Below are positions 44,722 to 54,393 of a stretch of 64,000 bases of DNA, one piece after another. The notes below the pieces were generated by a model, which was not told the DNA's origin, did no database searches, and was given only the letters and a program-made list of their open reading frames with translations. Made by a program: the position numbers and the translations under genes. Position 1 is the stretch's first letter; every line of letters starts with the position of its first letter. Source of the DNA: Shimia aestuarii. Its GTDB lineage: Bacteria; Pseudomonadota; Alphaproteobacteria; Rhodobacterales; Rhodobacteraceae. The DNA lies in assembly GCF_022814865.1 (NCBI RefSeq), contig NZ_JAKVRD010000009.1, forward strand, positions 1 through 64,000. Direction: 5' to 3'.

Positions 44722-44755
44722 AAAACCCCCGCACAACAGGGTGTTGCGCGGGGGT
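44722..44755 (-). terminator. Rho-independent terminator after the cytochrome c gene
   Basis: On the minus strand ACCCCCGCGCAACA pairs with TGTTGTGCGGGGGT around CCC, then TTTTCC. Confidence 0.8.
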
Positions 44756-44792
44756 CTTGGAGCCGGGCGGACCCGGTGAAACAGAGCGTCGA

Positions 44793-45221
44793 TTACTCGG
44801 ACGCGGCTTCCGGTGCCGGGGCGACGGAGGCGAGATAGGCCGCCACGTCTTCGCCGCCTTTGCGGAGTTTGAAGCTCATGCCGGATTTCGCTGCGAAATC
44901 GTTGTCGCCGAGCCATGCCTTGGGATCTTGGACGTATGCGGCGATCGCTTCTTCGGTCCAGACGAAGCCAGCTTCGGCGGCTTCTTCGAGGCCGTCCTTG
45001 TAGCGGAAGCCTTCGACGGAGCCAGCCACACGGCCAACAACACCGTAGAGGTTCGGACCGGTCTTGCCGCCTTTGAAGATGGTCTCACCTTCCGGCGATT
45101 CGATCATGTGGCAGGATTTGCATTTCTTGAAGGCTTTCTCGCCTGCTTCTGCATCGCCTTCGGCGAATGCGGGGGCGGAAAGAGCGATCAGAGCTGCGGT
45201 GGCAACAAAAAGGTTCTTCAT
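44793..45221 (-). CDS. Periplasmic class I cytochrome c (c550/c2 type)
   Basis: A 142-residue protein with a signal peptide MKNLFVATAALIALSAPAFA, cleaved after AFA. The heme motif is FKKCKSCHMIE, and the sixth ligand is probably the Met of AKSGMSFKL. It would shuttle electrons in the periplasm from bc1 to oxidases or reductases. Its neighbour ctaD points to delivery to the aa3 oxidase. An acidic Ala-rich tail (APAPEAASE) follows the heme domain. It matches the roseobacter/Paracoccus c550 family in length. Confidence 0.93.
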   Translation of the reverse strand: MKNLFVATAALIALSAPAFAEGDAEAGEKAFKKCKSCHMIESPEGETIFKGGKTGPNLYGVVGRVAGSVEGFRYKDGLEEAAEAGFVWTEEAIAAYVQDPKAWLGDNDFAAKSGMSFKLRKGGEDVAAYLASVAPAPEAASE

Positions 45222-45519
45222 GAGATTTCCCTTGGCTTAGTGTTTTTCCTTGCTGGAGCGAAACATAGTGTTTCACGGCTTCAAAAGCGATACCTGAAAT
45301 TGCGTCAGGACACCGCAGGCCGGGTTCCGCCGGTTCGCTATGCGGCTGGCTTCACGAGACAATCATTAACATATTGCTTTGTTTGAATTATTCAACCAAA
45401 CCCTGAATTTTTTCAGTGGTTTGATCCAGTCGCTATGTACCGCGGTGCGGGCGTGAGATCATATGACCGTGGACGGCCTTCCTGATTCGAAGGGGGCATC
45501 TGGAAGAAGGAGAGATGAC
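45222..45519. other. 298-base spacer between cytochrome c and outer-membrane protein genes
   Basis: This is an AT-rich divergent promoter region. It contains the palindrome TTGAATTATTCAA (45383-45395) and an interrupted inverted repeat AAACCCTGAA / TTCAGTGGTTT (45398-45422). Either could be an operator. No gene is visible. Confidence 0.4.
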
Positions 45520-46197
45520 TTGAAGCGTATGATTTCAAAGACTGGGGCTGCGGTTGTTACCGCTATCGTTCTTGCATCTTCGGCGACGACCGCAGCAGCC
45601 ACCGATTTCAGCGGGATTTATGGCGGTCTAAGCGCCGGTAAAGCCTTTGGGGATGGGACGCATTACGCGACCGGCTCGGCGACAGCCTACGGCACTGCGT
45701 CGCCGGATACGGCGCTTGTTGGCGGCGTGTTCGGTTGGAACCAGCGAGCCGGGGATTTCGTCTACGGGGTTGAGTTCGGGCTTTCGGCCGGGGTTTCAGA
45801 TGGCAGCGTGTTCAACCATAGCTGTGCCTGTAGCAGCATGCAGCTGAGCTTTGATCGGGCGATTGAAATTGGGCTGCGCGGCGGTTGGGTGAGTGGCGAC
45901 ACGCTTTTTTATGGCGCGCTCGGTGCTGCGCATCTGAGTTTTCAAGAGCGTTACACCACGATCTCAACCCCGAATGCGATCAATATGAAGAACAGTGACA
46001 CAGTACCCTATCTCGGGCTTGGGGTGGAGCATGCGGTTGCGGAGGGATGGTCGATCCGGGGCGAATACCGGCACTACTTCAATGTGACGACTACGAACCC
46101 CGCGACAGCCTATCCTGCAAGCCTATCGACTTTGAGCAGCGGGCGGCGCGACTATGATTTCGGGGTCTTCGCGATCACGTTGACGCGTTATTTCTGA
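45520..46197 (+). CDS. Outer-membrane beta-barrel protein
   Basis: About 225 residues from a TTG at 45520, which has AAGGAG at a good distance; an ATG at 45529 is the alternative. A signal peptide ([20 protein letters not shown], cleaved near AAA) is followed by alternating strands: [68 protein letters not shown]. It ends in Phe (ITLTRYF), as BamA substrates do. It matches the OmpA/Omp25-like porin-family barrel layout. An unusual Cys-Ala-Cys sits in an extracellular loop (NHSCACSSM). It overlaps lipB by 10 bases, tail to tail. Confidence 0.82.
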   Translation: MKRMISKTGAAVVTAIVLASSATTAAATDFSGIYGGLSAGKAFGDGTHYATGSATAYGTASPDTALVGGVFGWNQRAGDFVYGVEFGLSAGVSDGSVFNHSCACSSMQLSFDRAIEIGLRGGWVSGDTLFYGALGAAHLSFQERYTTISTPNAINMKNSDTVPYLGLGVEHAVAEGWSIRGEYRHYFNVTTTNPATAYPASLSTLSSGRRDYDFGVFAITLTRYF

Positions 46198-46862
46198 TCC
46201 GGGTTCTGATCGAGGGGGCCAAAGACCGTGTCGAATGTGCGCCGCAGGGCCACGTCGACATCGGTCATGGTCACGGGCAGGCCGAGATCGACCAGCGATG
46301 TGACGCCGTAGTCGGTAATGCCGCAGGGCACGATGCCGTTGAAATGCTCAAGCTCGGGTTCGACATTGATCGAGATGCCGTGGAAGCTCACCCATTTGCG
46401 CAGACGGATACCAATGGCGGCGATCTTGTCTTCGGCGGGCGCACCCGTGGCGGTCCGGGGTTTGTCGGGCCGGGCGATCCAGACGCCGACGCGGCCGTCG
46501 CGGATTTCACCAGTCAGGTTGAACTCGGCCAGCGTTTCAATGACCCAGGTCTCAAGCTGTTCGACGAATTTGCGCACGTCGCGCCCGCGTTTGCCGACAT
46601 CGAGCATGACATAGGCGACGCGCTGGCCGGGGCCGTGATAGGTATATTGCCCGCCGCGCTTGCTCTCGTAGACAGGGAAGCGGTCGGGATCGGTCAGGTC
46701 GGCGGGTTTGGCAGAGGTGCCGGCGGTATAGAGCGGCGGATGTTCGACAAGCCAGATGCATTCCTCGGCTTCGCCCTTAGAGATTGCCTCGGCGCGGGCC
46801 TCCATGAACGCCACGGCGTCGTCATAGGGGAGCAGCCCCTCATGCGTGATCCATTCCACCAT
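46188..46862 (-). CDS. lipB: Lipoyl(octanoyl) transferase
   Basis: A 224-residue enzyme: [40 protein letters not shown], the active-site Lys of [20 protein letters not shown] and the nucleophile Cys of [13 protein letters not shown]. It moves octanoyl groups from acyl carrier protein to the lipoyl domains of pyruvate and 2-oxoglutarate dehydrogenases. Length and motifs are complete. It is convergent with the barrel gene, and no operon partner is visible. Confidence 0.96.
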   Translation of the reverse strand: MVEWITHEGLLPYDDAVAFMEARAEAISKGEAEECIWLVEHPPLYTAGTSAKPADLTDPDRFPVYESKRGGQYTYHGPGQRVAYVMLDVGKRGRDVRKFVEQLETWVIETLAEFNLTGEIRDGRVGVWIARPDKPRTATGAPAEDKIAAIGIRLRKWVSFHGISINVEPELEHFNGIVPCGITDYGVTSLVDLGLPVTMTDVDVALRRTFDTVFGPLDQNPDQK

Positions 46863-47043
46863 GGCGAAGTCCCCTTCAGCTTAGCCGCGCGCCCTTTGGC
46901 GCAGACATAGGGCGAGCCGAGGCGCACTGTCCAGAGGTCAAGGTCAAGATGGGTTGGCAAAAAACATCACCCGATTCTCACGAATCAGCGTAATCTTGCC
47001 TGCATAAGTTCATTCCAAAGGTGTTTTCTCAGGGAGAGTACAA

Positions 47044-48657
47044 ATGTTTTCACGGTCTTTGAAAACCGGGTTGATCGCCGCTTTCATGGCGACGTCCAGC
47101 ACAGCCGCGATGGCGGATAATCTTGGCGCAGCCATTGTTGGCGGGATCATTGGCGGGGCGCTGATGAACGAGCACAACAAGAGCAAGAAGCGCAGCTCCA
47201 CGACCAGCAGTCGCTATTCCGCGACCCGCGCCCATAATCGCGAAACGCAAGCTTCGCTAAACTATTTCGGGTTCAACGCGGGCACGCCCGATGGCGTTAT
47301 GGGATCGCGCAGCCGCGCCGCCATCACGCAATACCAGATCTATGTCGGTTTTCCGGCAACGGGCCGCCTCACGCAATATGAGCGGGACTTCCTTGTGTCG
47401 TCCTATAACCGTGCTCAGGTTGGAGGACCGCAGGTCATCAAGGCGATGCAAGGGCCGGATGGCACGCGTAGCCTTTTGAAGACGTGGTACGGCGAAGCGA
47501 CCGGCGGGCGCATGGCGGGCAATACCTATAACGGGATGCCGGTCGACGTGTCCGCAGCAGTGGACGAGGTTGCTGCGAGTTCCGACCCGAGTGCAGAGCA
47601 GCTCTTGCAGCGCTCCGGGTTTATCCAGCTTGCCGATCTCAACGGCGACGGCAAGACCGACTATATTCTCGACACCTCCAAGTCGGGGAGTTCCTTCTGG
47701 TGCGGGGCGCAAAGCTGTACCGTGATGGTGTTCGCATCGACACCGCAGGGCTATGCGCGCAATGACTTCCTCAGCCATGATGCGACGCCGGCGCTGTTCT
47801 CCTGTCATCAGGGCGTGTGCCGAATGGGCGGCGCCGCGAGCCAACCGCAGATGGCGGCGGCACCCGCGCCGCAGCCGACACCGCAGCCTGTGCCACAGCA
47901 AGGCGGTACGGTGATGGCCTCGGGGCAGGCGACGCAGGCCGCGCCGCTTGGCGGAATTACCTTGTTCAACACAGGGCCCGCAGAGACGGCGGGACCGTCG
48001 CTGGCCTCGCTTTGCAGCAAGGTGTCTCTCTTGACCAACTCGAACGGCGGTTTCACCACGGTGTCGAATATCAGCGATCCGGAGTTTGCGCTTAACGAAC
48101 AGTTCTGTCTCGCGCGGACCTATGCGATTGGCGCCGGCGAGACGCTGGTCGATGGGCTCCAGGGAGTCACCCCGGCACAGGTTGATGCGCAATGCGATGC
48201 CTTCGGCCCGGCGCTTGAGCCGTTCCTTGCGAAGCTTTCGACCACCCCGGCGGCTGGTGTCGTTTCGGAAGCGCAGAACTTTGTGCTCAAGTCGAATATG
48301 TCGATTGAGCAGCTTTCGGGCACCGCGAAGATCTGTCTCTTCTCGGGCTATCGTCGCGACGCGATGCCTGTGGCACTTGGCTCGGCGCTCTTGATGGTGG
48401 CGATGGGGCAGAAACCCTATGCGGAACTGATCGGTCATCACCTTGCTCAGGGCTTTGGCGTTGGCGCGTCGCAGGATCGCGCGCAGGATTGGTACATGAT
48501 GGCAATCGAGGCGATGGAGGGCGGCGCAGAGCCGGTCTTTGCCCCCGGTCAGCCGGAGCGGGTTCAGCTTTTGCGCGCTGCTGTGACGGCGGGCGAAACG
48601 CCCATGGCTAGCCCGCAACCGGCCGCCGCGCTGCCGAGCTTCAACCTCGGCGACTAA
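47044..48657 (+). CDS. Secreted protein with peptidoglycan-binding-like domain
   Basis: A 537-residue protein with a signal peptide (MFSRSLKTGLIAAFMATSST, cleaved near AMA) and a glycine-zipper-like AAIVGGIIGGALM. Residues 65-115 form a PG_binding_1 repeat (QASLNYFGFNAGTPDGVMGS, then RSRAAITQYQIYVGFPATGR). The middle has LADLNGDGKTDYILDTS (calcium-loop-like), then a Pro/Gln linker and a helical C-terminal domain with SEL1-like character. It probably acts in the periplasm on or near peptidoglycan. No catalytic motif is visible. Confidence 0.75.
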   Translation: MFSRSLKTGLIAAFMATSSTAAMADNLGAAIVGGIIGGALMNEHNKSKKRSSTTSSRYSATRAHNRETQASLNYFGFNAGTPDGVMGSRSRAAITQYQIYVGFPATGRLTQYERDFLVSSYNRAQVGGPQVIKAMQGPDGTRSLLKTWYGEATGGRMAGNTYNGMPVDVSAAVDEVAASSDPSAEQLLQRSGFIQLADLNGDGKTDYILDTSKSGSSFWCGAQSCTVMVFASTPQGYARNDFLSHDATPALFSCHQGVCRMGGAASQPQMAAAPAPQPTPQPVPQQGGTVMASGQATQAAPLGGITLFNTGPAETAGPSLASLCSKVSLLTNSNGGFTTVSNISDPEFALNEQFCLARTYAIGAGETLVDGLQGVTPAQVDAQCDAFGPALEPFLAKLSTTPAAGVVSEAQNFVLKSNMSIEQLSGTAKICLFSGYRRDAMPVALGSALLMVAMGQKPYAELIGHHLAQGFGVGASQDRAQDWYMMAIEAMEGGAEPVFAPGQPERVQLLRAAVTAGETPMASPQPAAALPSFNLGD

Positions 48658-48692
48658 GCCACGGCGTTGCGCAGGTTGCAGTCCGAAATCAA

Positions 48693-48730
48693 CGGCCCCG
48701 GCGGGAAAAATCGCCGGGGTCGAAAATTTT
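48693..48730 (+). terminator. Candidate terminator after the 47044-48657 gene
   Basis: CGGCCCCGGCG pairs with CGCCGGGGTCG (one G-U) and is followed by AAAATTTT; the T-tract is short. Confidence 0.6.
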
Positions 48731-48804
48731 CAAAAACGTCTCTTTTGCCTCTTCACATCCCCGAACGGCTTGTCTATACGGCTCCTCACCAAGTCACAGA
48801 CAGT

Positions 48805-48891
48805 GCGGTCGTGGCGGAATTGGTAGACGCGCAGCGTTGAGGTCGCTGTGGGGTAACACCCGTGGAAGTTCGAGTCTTCTCGACCGCACCA
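48805..48891 (+). tRNA. tRNA-Leu (GAG)
   Basis: An 87-base type II tRNA with a long variable arm: acceptor GCGGTCG, anticodon stem-loop CAGCGTTGAGGTCGCTG (anticodon GAG), T-arm GAAGTTCGAGTCTTC, encoded CCA. Confidence 0.96.
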
Positions 48892-49042
48892 TCTCTCTCC
48901 CAGAGACTGAGAATATCTTTGTCAGGACGGTTTTCGCACCGCCCTGAAGGGCGTTGGCCCGCAAAGCTTTCCCAATGCTGCCCCATCCTTGCCCATTTTC
49001 CCTGATTTCTGGTGCGCAATGAAAGCACAGGAGACAGAATCC

Positions 49043-50098
49043 ATGTCGATACAGGCAGATTATGCACGCAGTTCCCTTTGGGCTTGGCCGCAATGCCTTC
49101 TTAGGAACCGCCTGTTGATCGCCTGTGTCTTGGTGACAGTGGCGGCGGCCACCTATGTGAGCCGCTTGCTCGGGGTGCCGTTCGAGACGGGCACGTTTAG
49201 CGCTTTGATGCTTCTGTTCACGGGGATGTTGCCGCCTTTCCTTCTATTGCTCTTGGTGGGGCGGTTCCTGCATCTCGCTTTTGTGGTGCGCCCACAGCGC
49301 CCGATTCACCAGATGATGACGGATGCCCGACGCGTCTTTCTTGATTTCGAGCGTATCAGCCTTGGGATGGTGGCGCTTGTGGCTTTCATGGTCTTCATGG
49401 GGACGTTCGCCTATCTCAAGTTCGCGATTCCCTTTGTGAACCCATTCTCATGGGACGTGACCTTTGCCGAGTGGGACCGGGCGCTGCATTTCGGGGTCGA
49501 TCCTTACAAGATCGTGCTCGGCCTGATCGGGACTCCGGTGGTCGCGACCGGGGTTAACGCCGCCTATCACGGTTGGCTTTTCCTGATGTATTTCTCGGTC
49601 ATTCTGGCCTGTTTCTCGAAAGAGAACCGGGCCACGCATTACCGCTACCTGATTTCCTTCGTTGTGGTCTGGTTCCTTGGCGGCAATGTGATTGCAACGC
49701 TGCTGTCCTCTGCAGGGCCGGTCTATTACGAGCGCCTTGGCTTTGGCGCAGACTTCGTCGCTCTGACGGAGACGCTCAAGGGCTATGACGCGGTGGGCCG
49801 CATTTGGGCGCTTGATGTGCATGAGATGCTTTGGGAAGGCTATGTGGCCGAGGGGCGCGCGCGGGGGATTTCCGCGATGCCGAGCATGCATGTCGCGTCG
49901 AGCGTGTTGATGATGCTTTATGCCTATACCTATGGCCGCTGGGCCGGACGGATCATGGCGGTGTTTGCAGGGGTCATCATGGTCGGGTCGGTGATGCTTG
50001 CCTGGCATTACGCGATTGACGGCTATCTTGGGGCGGCGATCGCGGTGCTTGGCTGGAAACTCGCCGGGTGGATGGTGCGCAAGGATGGCGCGGCCTAG
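49043..50098 (+). CDS. PAP2-type membrane phosphatase/inositolphosphotransferase-like protein
   Basis: A 351-residue protein from the ATG at 49043 (AGGAGA upstream; an ATG at 49019 is possible). It has six to eight membrane segments. The PAP2 active site is AMPSMHVASSVLM (motif with Ser-Met-His) and WHYAIDGYLGAAI (His...Asp). This C-terminal pattern fits the Aur1/Ipt1-like PAP2 subgroup, which transfers or removes phosphate on lipid-linked substrates at the membrane. Substrate unknown. It is convergent with the AEC transporter gene. Confidence 0.82.
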   Translation: MSIQADYARSSLWAWPQCLLRNRLLIACVLVTVAAATYVSRLLGVPFETGTFSALMLLFTGMLPPFLLLLLVGRFLHLAFVVRPQRPIHQMMTDARRVFLDFERISLGMVALVAFMVFMGTFAYLKFAIPFVNPFSWDVTFAEWDRALHFGVDPYKIVLGLIGTPVVATGVNAAYHGWLFLMYFSVILACFSKENRATHYRYLISFVVVWFLGGNVIATLLSSAGPVYYERLGFGADFVALTETLKGYDAVGRIWALDVHEMLWEGYVAEGRARGISAMPSMHVASSVLMMLYAYTYGRWAGRIMAVFAGVIMVGSVMLAWHYAIDGYLGAAIAVLGWKLAGWMVRKDGAA

Positions 50099-50100
50099 GC

Positions 50101-51030
50101 TTAGGGCAGGGTAAAGAGCCAGAGCCAGATCGTGACGATGGCGCTTGCCGTGCCGATCAGGACGGCCGAGGCGGCGGTGCGCTGGGCACGGCCGTAGAGC
50201 GATGCGAAGAGGTAGCCATTGATGCCGGTGGGCATGGCGGCGGTCAGGACGGCAGAGCGGAACGACGCGATATCCAGCCCGTTCCAAGTCCCGAGTGCCC
50301 AGACGATGGCCGGGTGCAGAACGAGCGAGATCACGCAACAATAGGCAATGGTGCGCAGATCGCCCTCGGGGCGGTAGCGGTAGAGCACACCGCCCATGCC
50401 GAAAAGCGCCGCCGGAAGCGCCGCGCGCGCCATCAGGTCCACGGCCACTGAGACGGGTTCTGGCAGGGTCGTGCCGGAGAGATTCACTAGGAAACCGAGC
50501 GAAATGCCGACGATCAGGGCGTTGGAGAACATTGCCTTGAGTACGGTGGGCAGGATCAGCGCCGGGGATTTGCCACGCGCGCGCAGGATTTCCATGACCG
50601 TGATGCCAAGCCCGTAGCAGAAAGGCGAGTGGATCGCGATGATCGCATAGTTGCCTGCCATGGCGTCGGCCCCGAAGGCGCGCTCAGTGATTGGCAGGCC
50701 AAGGAGGAGCGAGTTGGAGAACAGGCAGACAAAGCCGATTGCGACGGCATCCTCCCAATCCCGGCCAAAGAAATAGTGCGCTCCGAACAGGCCCGCGACA
50801 AAGCACAGGAAGGCCCCGGTATAGAAGCTTCCAAGGAGGGCGAGGTCGAATTCGGCGGAAAGGTCGAGACCCGCGATGGCGCGGAAGAGAAGGACCGGCA
50901 CCGCGAAGTTTGTTGCAAACCGCATCAGCCCGTCGACATTGGCCTCGGAAAAGAGGCCGCGCCAAGCGGCGCCATAGCCAAAACCGATCACGAGGAAGAC
51001 AGGCAGGATCACCGAGATCAGGGTTTGCAT
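50101..51030 (-). CDS. AEC (auxin efflux carrier) family transporter
   Basis: A 309-residue protein from the ATG at 51030. Ten hydrophobic segments are seen (MQTLISVILPVFLVIGFGYG, FAVPVLLFRAIAGLDLS, FVCLFSNSLLLGLPITERAF, ALIVGISLGFLVNLSGTTLP, TAAMPTGINGYLFASLYG). The conserved NSLLLGLP and PTGINGYLFA fit the AEC/malonate-transporter group. It probably exports or imports an organic acid. It is the last gene of the run starting at 56441, 5 bases after the MBL gene. Confidence 0.88.
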   Translation of the reverse strand: MQTLISVILPVFLVIGFGYGAAWRGLFSEANVDGLMRFATNFAVPVLLFRAIAGLDLSAEFDLALLGSFYTGAFLCFVAGLFGAHYFFGRDWEDAVAIGFVCLFSNSLLLGLPITERAFGADAMAGNYAIIAIHSPFCYGLGITVMEILRARGKSPALILPTVLKAMFSNALIVGISLGFLVNLSGTTLPEPVSVAVDLMARAALPAALFGMGGVLYRYRPEGDLRTIAYCCVISLVLHPAIVWALGTWNGLDIASFRSAVLTAAMPTGINGYLFASLYGRAQRTAASAVLIGTASAIVTIWLWLFTLP

Positions 51031-51035
51031 AGGCG

Positions 51036-51836
51036 TCAGACCTCGTAGGTGATCTGCATCCCGTCGTAGGCGGCGCTGATGTGATCGGGGGTTTCGTCCT
51101 CGACGGTGGCGTGGTCGAGGTCGATATGCATGTTGGTGAGCACGGCGCGGCGCGGGGCAGCGCGGGCGATCCACTCAAGCGATTTTTCGAAATGGGCGTG
51201 AGTCGGATGTGGCGTGCGGCGCAGCGTGTCGAGGACCCAGCAATCGAGATCCTGCAATTGCTCCCACGCGTCATCGTAGATTTCGGCCACGTCGGGCATG
51301 TAGCAGAGACCGCCGACGCGGAAGCCGAGGGCGTCGATACTGCCGTGGTTGACTTTGACCGGGGTCAAGACGATGTCACCGCCTGCGCCGGAGATCGTCA
51401 CGTCGCCCTTGATCGTGTGCATGTCGAGGATCGGCGGATAGGGCGAGCCCTCAGGCTGCACGAAGGCATAGCCAAAGCGGGAATAGAGCGCGTCCTGAGT
51501 CGGGCCATCGGCCCAGACGGGGAGGCGTTTGCGCATATTGAAGACGATCATACGCAGATCATCAATGCCGTGCACGTGATCGGCGTGGGAATGGGTATAG
51601 ATCACCGCGTCGAGCGCGCCGACATTGGCATCAAGGAGTTGGCTACGCATGTCGGGCGAGGTGTCGATGAGGAGCGTCGTCTTGCCCTCGCCGGTCTCGC
51701 GTTCGATCAGCATAGAGCAGCGGCGGCGGCGGTTCTTGGGATTGTCGGGGTCGCAATCCCCCCAGTGCCCGCCGAGCCGTGGCACGCCGCCGGACGAGCC
51801 GCAGCCGAGAATGGTAAAGGTCAGGCGGGCGCTCAT
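51036..51836 (-). CDS. MBL-fold hydrolase (PhnP-like)
   Basis: A 266-residue protein: FTILGCGSSGGVPRLGGHWG, TLLIDTSPDMRSQLL, the metal motif THSHADHVHG, and later LTNMHIDLDH. GCGSSGGVP and NRRRRCSMLI are typical of PhnP/RNase Z-like phosphodiesterases that act on cyclic phosphates or nucleic-acid ends. The exact substrate is uncertain; no phn genes are present. It overlaps the TatD-like gene by ATGA. Confidence 0.87.
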   Translation of the reverse strand: MSARLTFTILGCGSSGGVPRLGGHWGDCDPDNPKNRRRRCSMLIERETGEGKTTLLIDTSPDMRSQLLDANVGALDAVIYTHSHADHVHGIDDLRMIVFNMRKRLPVWADGPTQDALYSRFGYAFVQPEGSPYPPILDMHTIKGDVTISGAGGDIVLTPVKVNHGSIDALGFRVGGLCYMPDVAEIYDDAWEQLQDLDCWVLDTLRRTPHPTHAHFEKSLEWIARAAPRRAVLTNMHIDLDHATVEDETPDHISAAYDGMQITYEV

Positions 51837-52639
51837 GCGGCCTCCGCGTAGGCCGCAGCCTTGGAAAAGAGGCGGTCGAAATTGGCCTGAGTTTGGGCAG
51901 CAAAGGCCGGGTAGTCCATACCGAAGACCTCGGCGCCAACCTGCGCGGTGAGCGCGGAATAGGCGGGCTCATTGCGTTTGCCGCGATGCGGGGGCGGTGC
52001 GAGGTAAGGCGCGTCGGTTTCGACGAGGATGCGCTCGACCGGGGCGGCGGCGAAGATATCGCGCACCTCTTGCGAGCGCGGGAAGGTCGCGATGCCGGAC
52101 ATGGAGAGGTAGAAGCCAAGATCCACGGCGGTTTTCGCGAGCTCAGGCCCGGAACTATAGCAATGCATCACGCACGGGTAGGCGCCCTTGGCATGTTCGT
52201 CGGACAGGATCGCGGCCATGTCCTCGTCCGCGTCGCGCGAATGGATGATGAGGGGCAGGCCGGTTTCACGGGCCGCCGTGATATGGATGCGCAGAGACTC
52301 TTTCTGAATGTCCATGCTTTCGGCGGTATAGTGGTAGTCGAGGCCTGTTTCGCCAATGCCGACGAACTTCGGATGCTGGGCGAGGGCGATCAGTTCATCA
52401 ACGCTTGCCAGCGGTTCTTCGGCGGCGCTCATCGGGTGAGTGCCAGCGGCGTAGAAGACCGGCGCATGGGCCTCGGCGATGGCACGCACGGAAGGTTCGT
52501 TGCGCAGGCGTGTGCAGATCGTGACCATCCGCGTCACTCCAGCGCGCTGGGCGCGGGCGATGATCTCGTCAAGTTGGCCGTCGAAATCGGGGAAATCGAG
52601 GTGGCAATGGCTGTCGGTGATCTGGGGAATGTCGGTCAT
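51833..52639 (-). CDS. TatD-family metal-dependent DNase
   Basis: A 268-residue TIM-barrel hydrolase: DSHCHLDFPDFDGQLDEII (HxH metal ligands), GIGETGLDYHYTAESMDIQK (metal Glu), LPLIIHSRDADEDM, VMHCYSSGPE and ILVETDAPYLAPPPHRGKRN. It matches the YcfH/TatD type, 3'-5' nucleases. In many proteobacteria this gene sits next to holB and tmk, as here, which supports the reading. It starts 3 bases after the holB stop. Confidence 0.94.
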   Translation of the reverse strand: MTDIPQITDSHCHLDFPDFDGQLDEIIARAQRAGVTRMVTICTRLRNEPSVRAIAEAHAPVFYAAGTHPMSAAEEPLASVDELIALAQHPKFVGIGETGLDYHYTAESMDIQKESLRIHITAARETGLPLIIHSRDADEDMAAILSDEHAKGAYPCVMHCYSSGPELAKTAVDLGFYLSMSGIATFPRSQEVRDIFAAAPVERILVETDAPYLAPPPHRGKRNEPAYSALTAQVGAEVFGMDYPAFAAQTQANFDRLFSKAAAYAEAA

Positions 52640-52642
52640 GTC

Positions 52643-53770
52643 TCAGCGCGATGCGGTTTCAGTGATCTTGAACACCGTATCTAGGACGAGGGCGGCAGGG
52701 TCAAGGTTGACCGCTTGGCCGTGGCGGGTCCGGTCTGAAATCGTCTGGGCAATCTCGGCCCATGCGCGCGCTTTGTGCGGATTGGGGGCAAGCCGCTGGA
52801 GCAGGTCCGCTTCGCCAGGGGCGGCCTCGGGGGTCGGGGGCTGACCCGTCGCGCCGGTGCGGGCGAGGCGAGCGAGGAACGTGTCGAACATCGTCAGCAG
52901 CAGATCGAACCGCGCTTCGGCGCCGCGTGTCGCTGCGGCCTCAGCCAGTTTCAAGGCGCGGGGCCGGTCGGGGCCGCGGTCGCCACCGTAGATGGCGACG
53001 ATCTCGGCATACATCTCGAGCCCGCCAAGCCGCATCAGGCGCATCGCTTCACCGACCGATCCGGCAGAAAGTGCAGCAAGGGCGGGCGCCTCGCTTCCCT
53101 CACTGGCTCCGGCTTGGGCGAGGGCGCGCTGCATGTCGTCGAGATCAAGCGGCGTCAGGCGCAGTTCGCGACAGCGCGAGCGGATGGTCGGCAACAGGCG
53201 CGAGGGCTGATGCGAGACGAGGAGCATGGTCGTGTTCGCGGGCGGTTCCTCGAGCATCTTGAGAAGCGCGTTGGCAGCATTGACGTTCATCTCATCCGCG
53301 GCGTCGACAATCACCACGCGGCGGCCGCCATCGGCGGCGGACATGGTCAGGAAGTGGGTCAGGCCACGGATGTCGTCGACGACGATCATGTCGCGCAGCT
53401 TACCGGTCTTTTCGTTGATACCGCGTTTGATCGTGAAGAGGCCCGGCTCAGAGCGGGCGAGGATGCGGCGCGCCACCGGGTGTTCGGGAGAAACCTCGAG
53501 GCTTTCATGCGCCGGGGGCGCGTCGCCAAAGAGGCCGTCGCCCGCGTCCATCGGCGTGGCGAGAAGGAAGCGCGCGATGCGCCATGCCAACGTCGCCTTG
53601 CCGGTGCCGCGCGGCCCGGTCAAGAGCCATGCGTGATGCAGTCGGCCCGCATTAAAGGCGTCGAGAAAGCCCGCTTCGGCCGTGTCCTGCCCGAAAAGCC
53701 GCGCGGTTTCGCGCGGGTGGGGGGCGCCTTCGATGCGGTCCGGTTCGGGGAGGTCGTCGTCGGTGCTCAT
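52643..53770 (-). CDS. holB: DNA polymerase III subunit delta'
   Basis: A 375-residue clamp-loader subunit: HAWLLTGPRGTGKATLAWRI (P-loop), IVVDDIRGLTHFLTMSAADG, VVIVDAADEMNVNAANALLK, MLEEPPANTTMLLVSHQPSR and LPTIRSRCREL (sensor 1/SRC). Zinc-finger cysteines of other clamp-loader subunits are absent, which points to delta' rather than gamma/tau. It overlaps tmk by ATGA. Confidence 0.93.
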   Translation of the reverse strand: MSTDDDLPEPDRIEGAPHPRETARLFGQDTAEAGFLDAFNAGRLHHAWLLTGPRGTGKATLAWRIARFLLATPMDAGDGLFGDAPPAHESLEVSPEHPVARRILARSEPGLFTIKRGINEKTGKLRDMIVVDDIRGLTHFLTMSAADGGRRVVIVDAADEMNVNAANALLKMLEEPPANTTMLLVSHQPSRLLPTIRSRCRELRLTPLDLDDMQRALAQAGASEGSEAPALAALSAGSVGEAMRLMRLGGLEMYAEIVAIYGGDRGPDRPRALKLAEAAATRGAEARFDLLLTMFDTFLARLARTGATGQPPTPEAAPGEADLLQRLAPNPHKARAWAEIAQTISDRTRHGQAVNLDPAALVLDTVFKITETASR

Positions 53771-54393
53771 GCCAGTTCGGCCTCGACGATTGCGAGGATA
53801 TCGGCGGCCACGGCGTCGATGCCCTTTGCGCCATCGATCTTGCGGAAGCGGTCGGGGAATTCACGCGCCAGCGCGAGAAAGCCTGCGCGCATCTGTTCCT
53901 GAAGCGCCTGGCCGAAGTCCTCAAACCGTTCTTCCGCGGTTTCGCGCGATTTCGCTCGGGCGAGACCGACGGCGGGGTCCATGTCGATCAGGATCGTGAG
54001 GTCCGGTTCGCGTCCGATCATCAAGGTGTGCAATTGATCCACCACGTCGCGCAGGTCACCGCGAGATAACCCCTGATACATGCGGGTGGAGTCGGCAAAG
54101 CGGTCACAGAGTACGATTTGCCCCCGAGCCAGCGCGGGCAGGATCGTGCGTTCGAGATGATCGCGCCGTGCGGCGGTGAACAGGAGAATCTCTGTTTCTG
54201 CTGACCAGCGGTCGGGATCGCCTTCGAGCACAAGCCGGCGGATTTCCTCGGCCCCCGGCGACCCGCCGGGTTCTCGAGTCAGGACAACGTCATATCCCGC
54301 CACGCGCAAGGAATCCGCAAGGCTTCTGATCTGGGTCGATTTGCCGGAGCCGTCGATCCCTTCGAATGTGATAAAGCGCCCGCCGGCCGTCAC
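53767..54393 (-). CDS. tmk: Thymidylate kinase
   Basis: A 208-residue kinase: FITFEGIDGSGKSTQIRSLA (P-loop), VVLTREPGGSPGAEEIRRLV (DR/TRE motif), LCDRFADSTRMYQG and the LID region SRETAEERFEDFG. It phosphorylates dTMP to dTDP. It overlaps both dacC-like and holB genes by 4 bases, so translation of the three is coupled. Confidence 0.96.
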   Translation of the reverse strand: MTAGGRFITFEGIDGSGKSTQIRSLADSLRVAGYDVVLTREPGGSPGAEEIRRLVLEGDPDRWSAETEILLFTAARRDHLERTILPALARGQIVLCDRFADSTRMYQGLSRGDLRDVVDQLHTLMIGREPDLTILIDMDPAVGLARAKSRETAEERFEDFGQALQEQMRAGFLALAREFPDRFRKIDGAKGIDAVAADILAIVEAELA

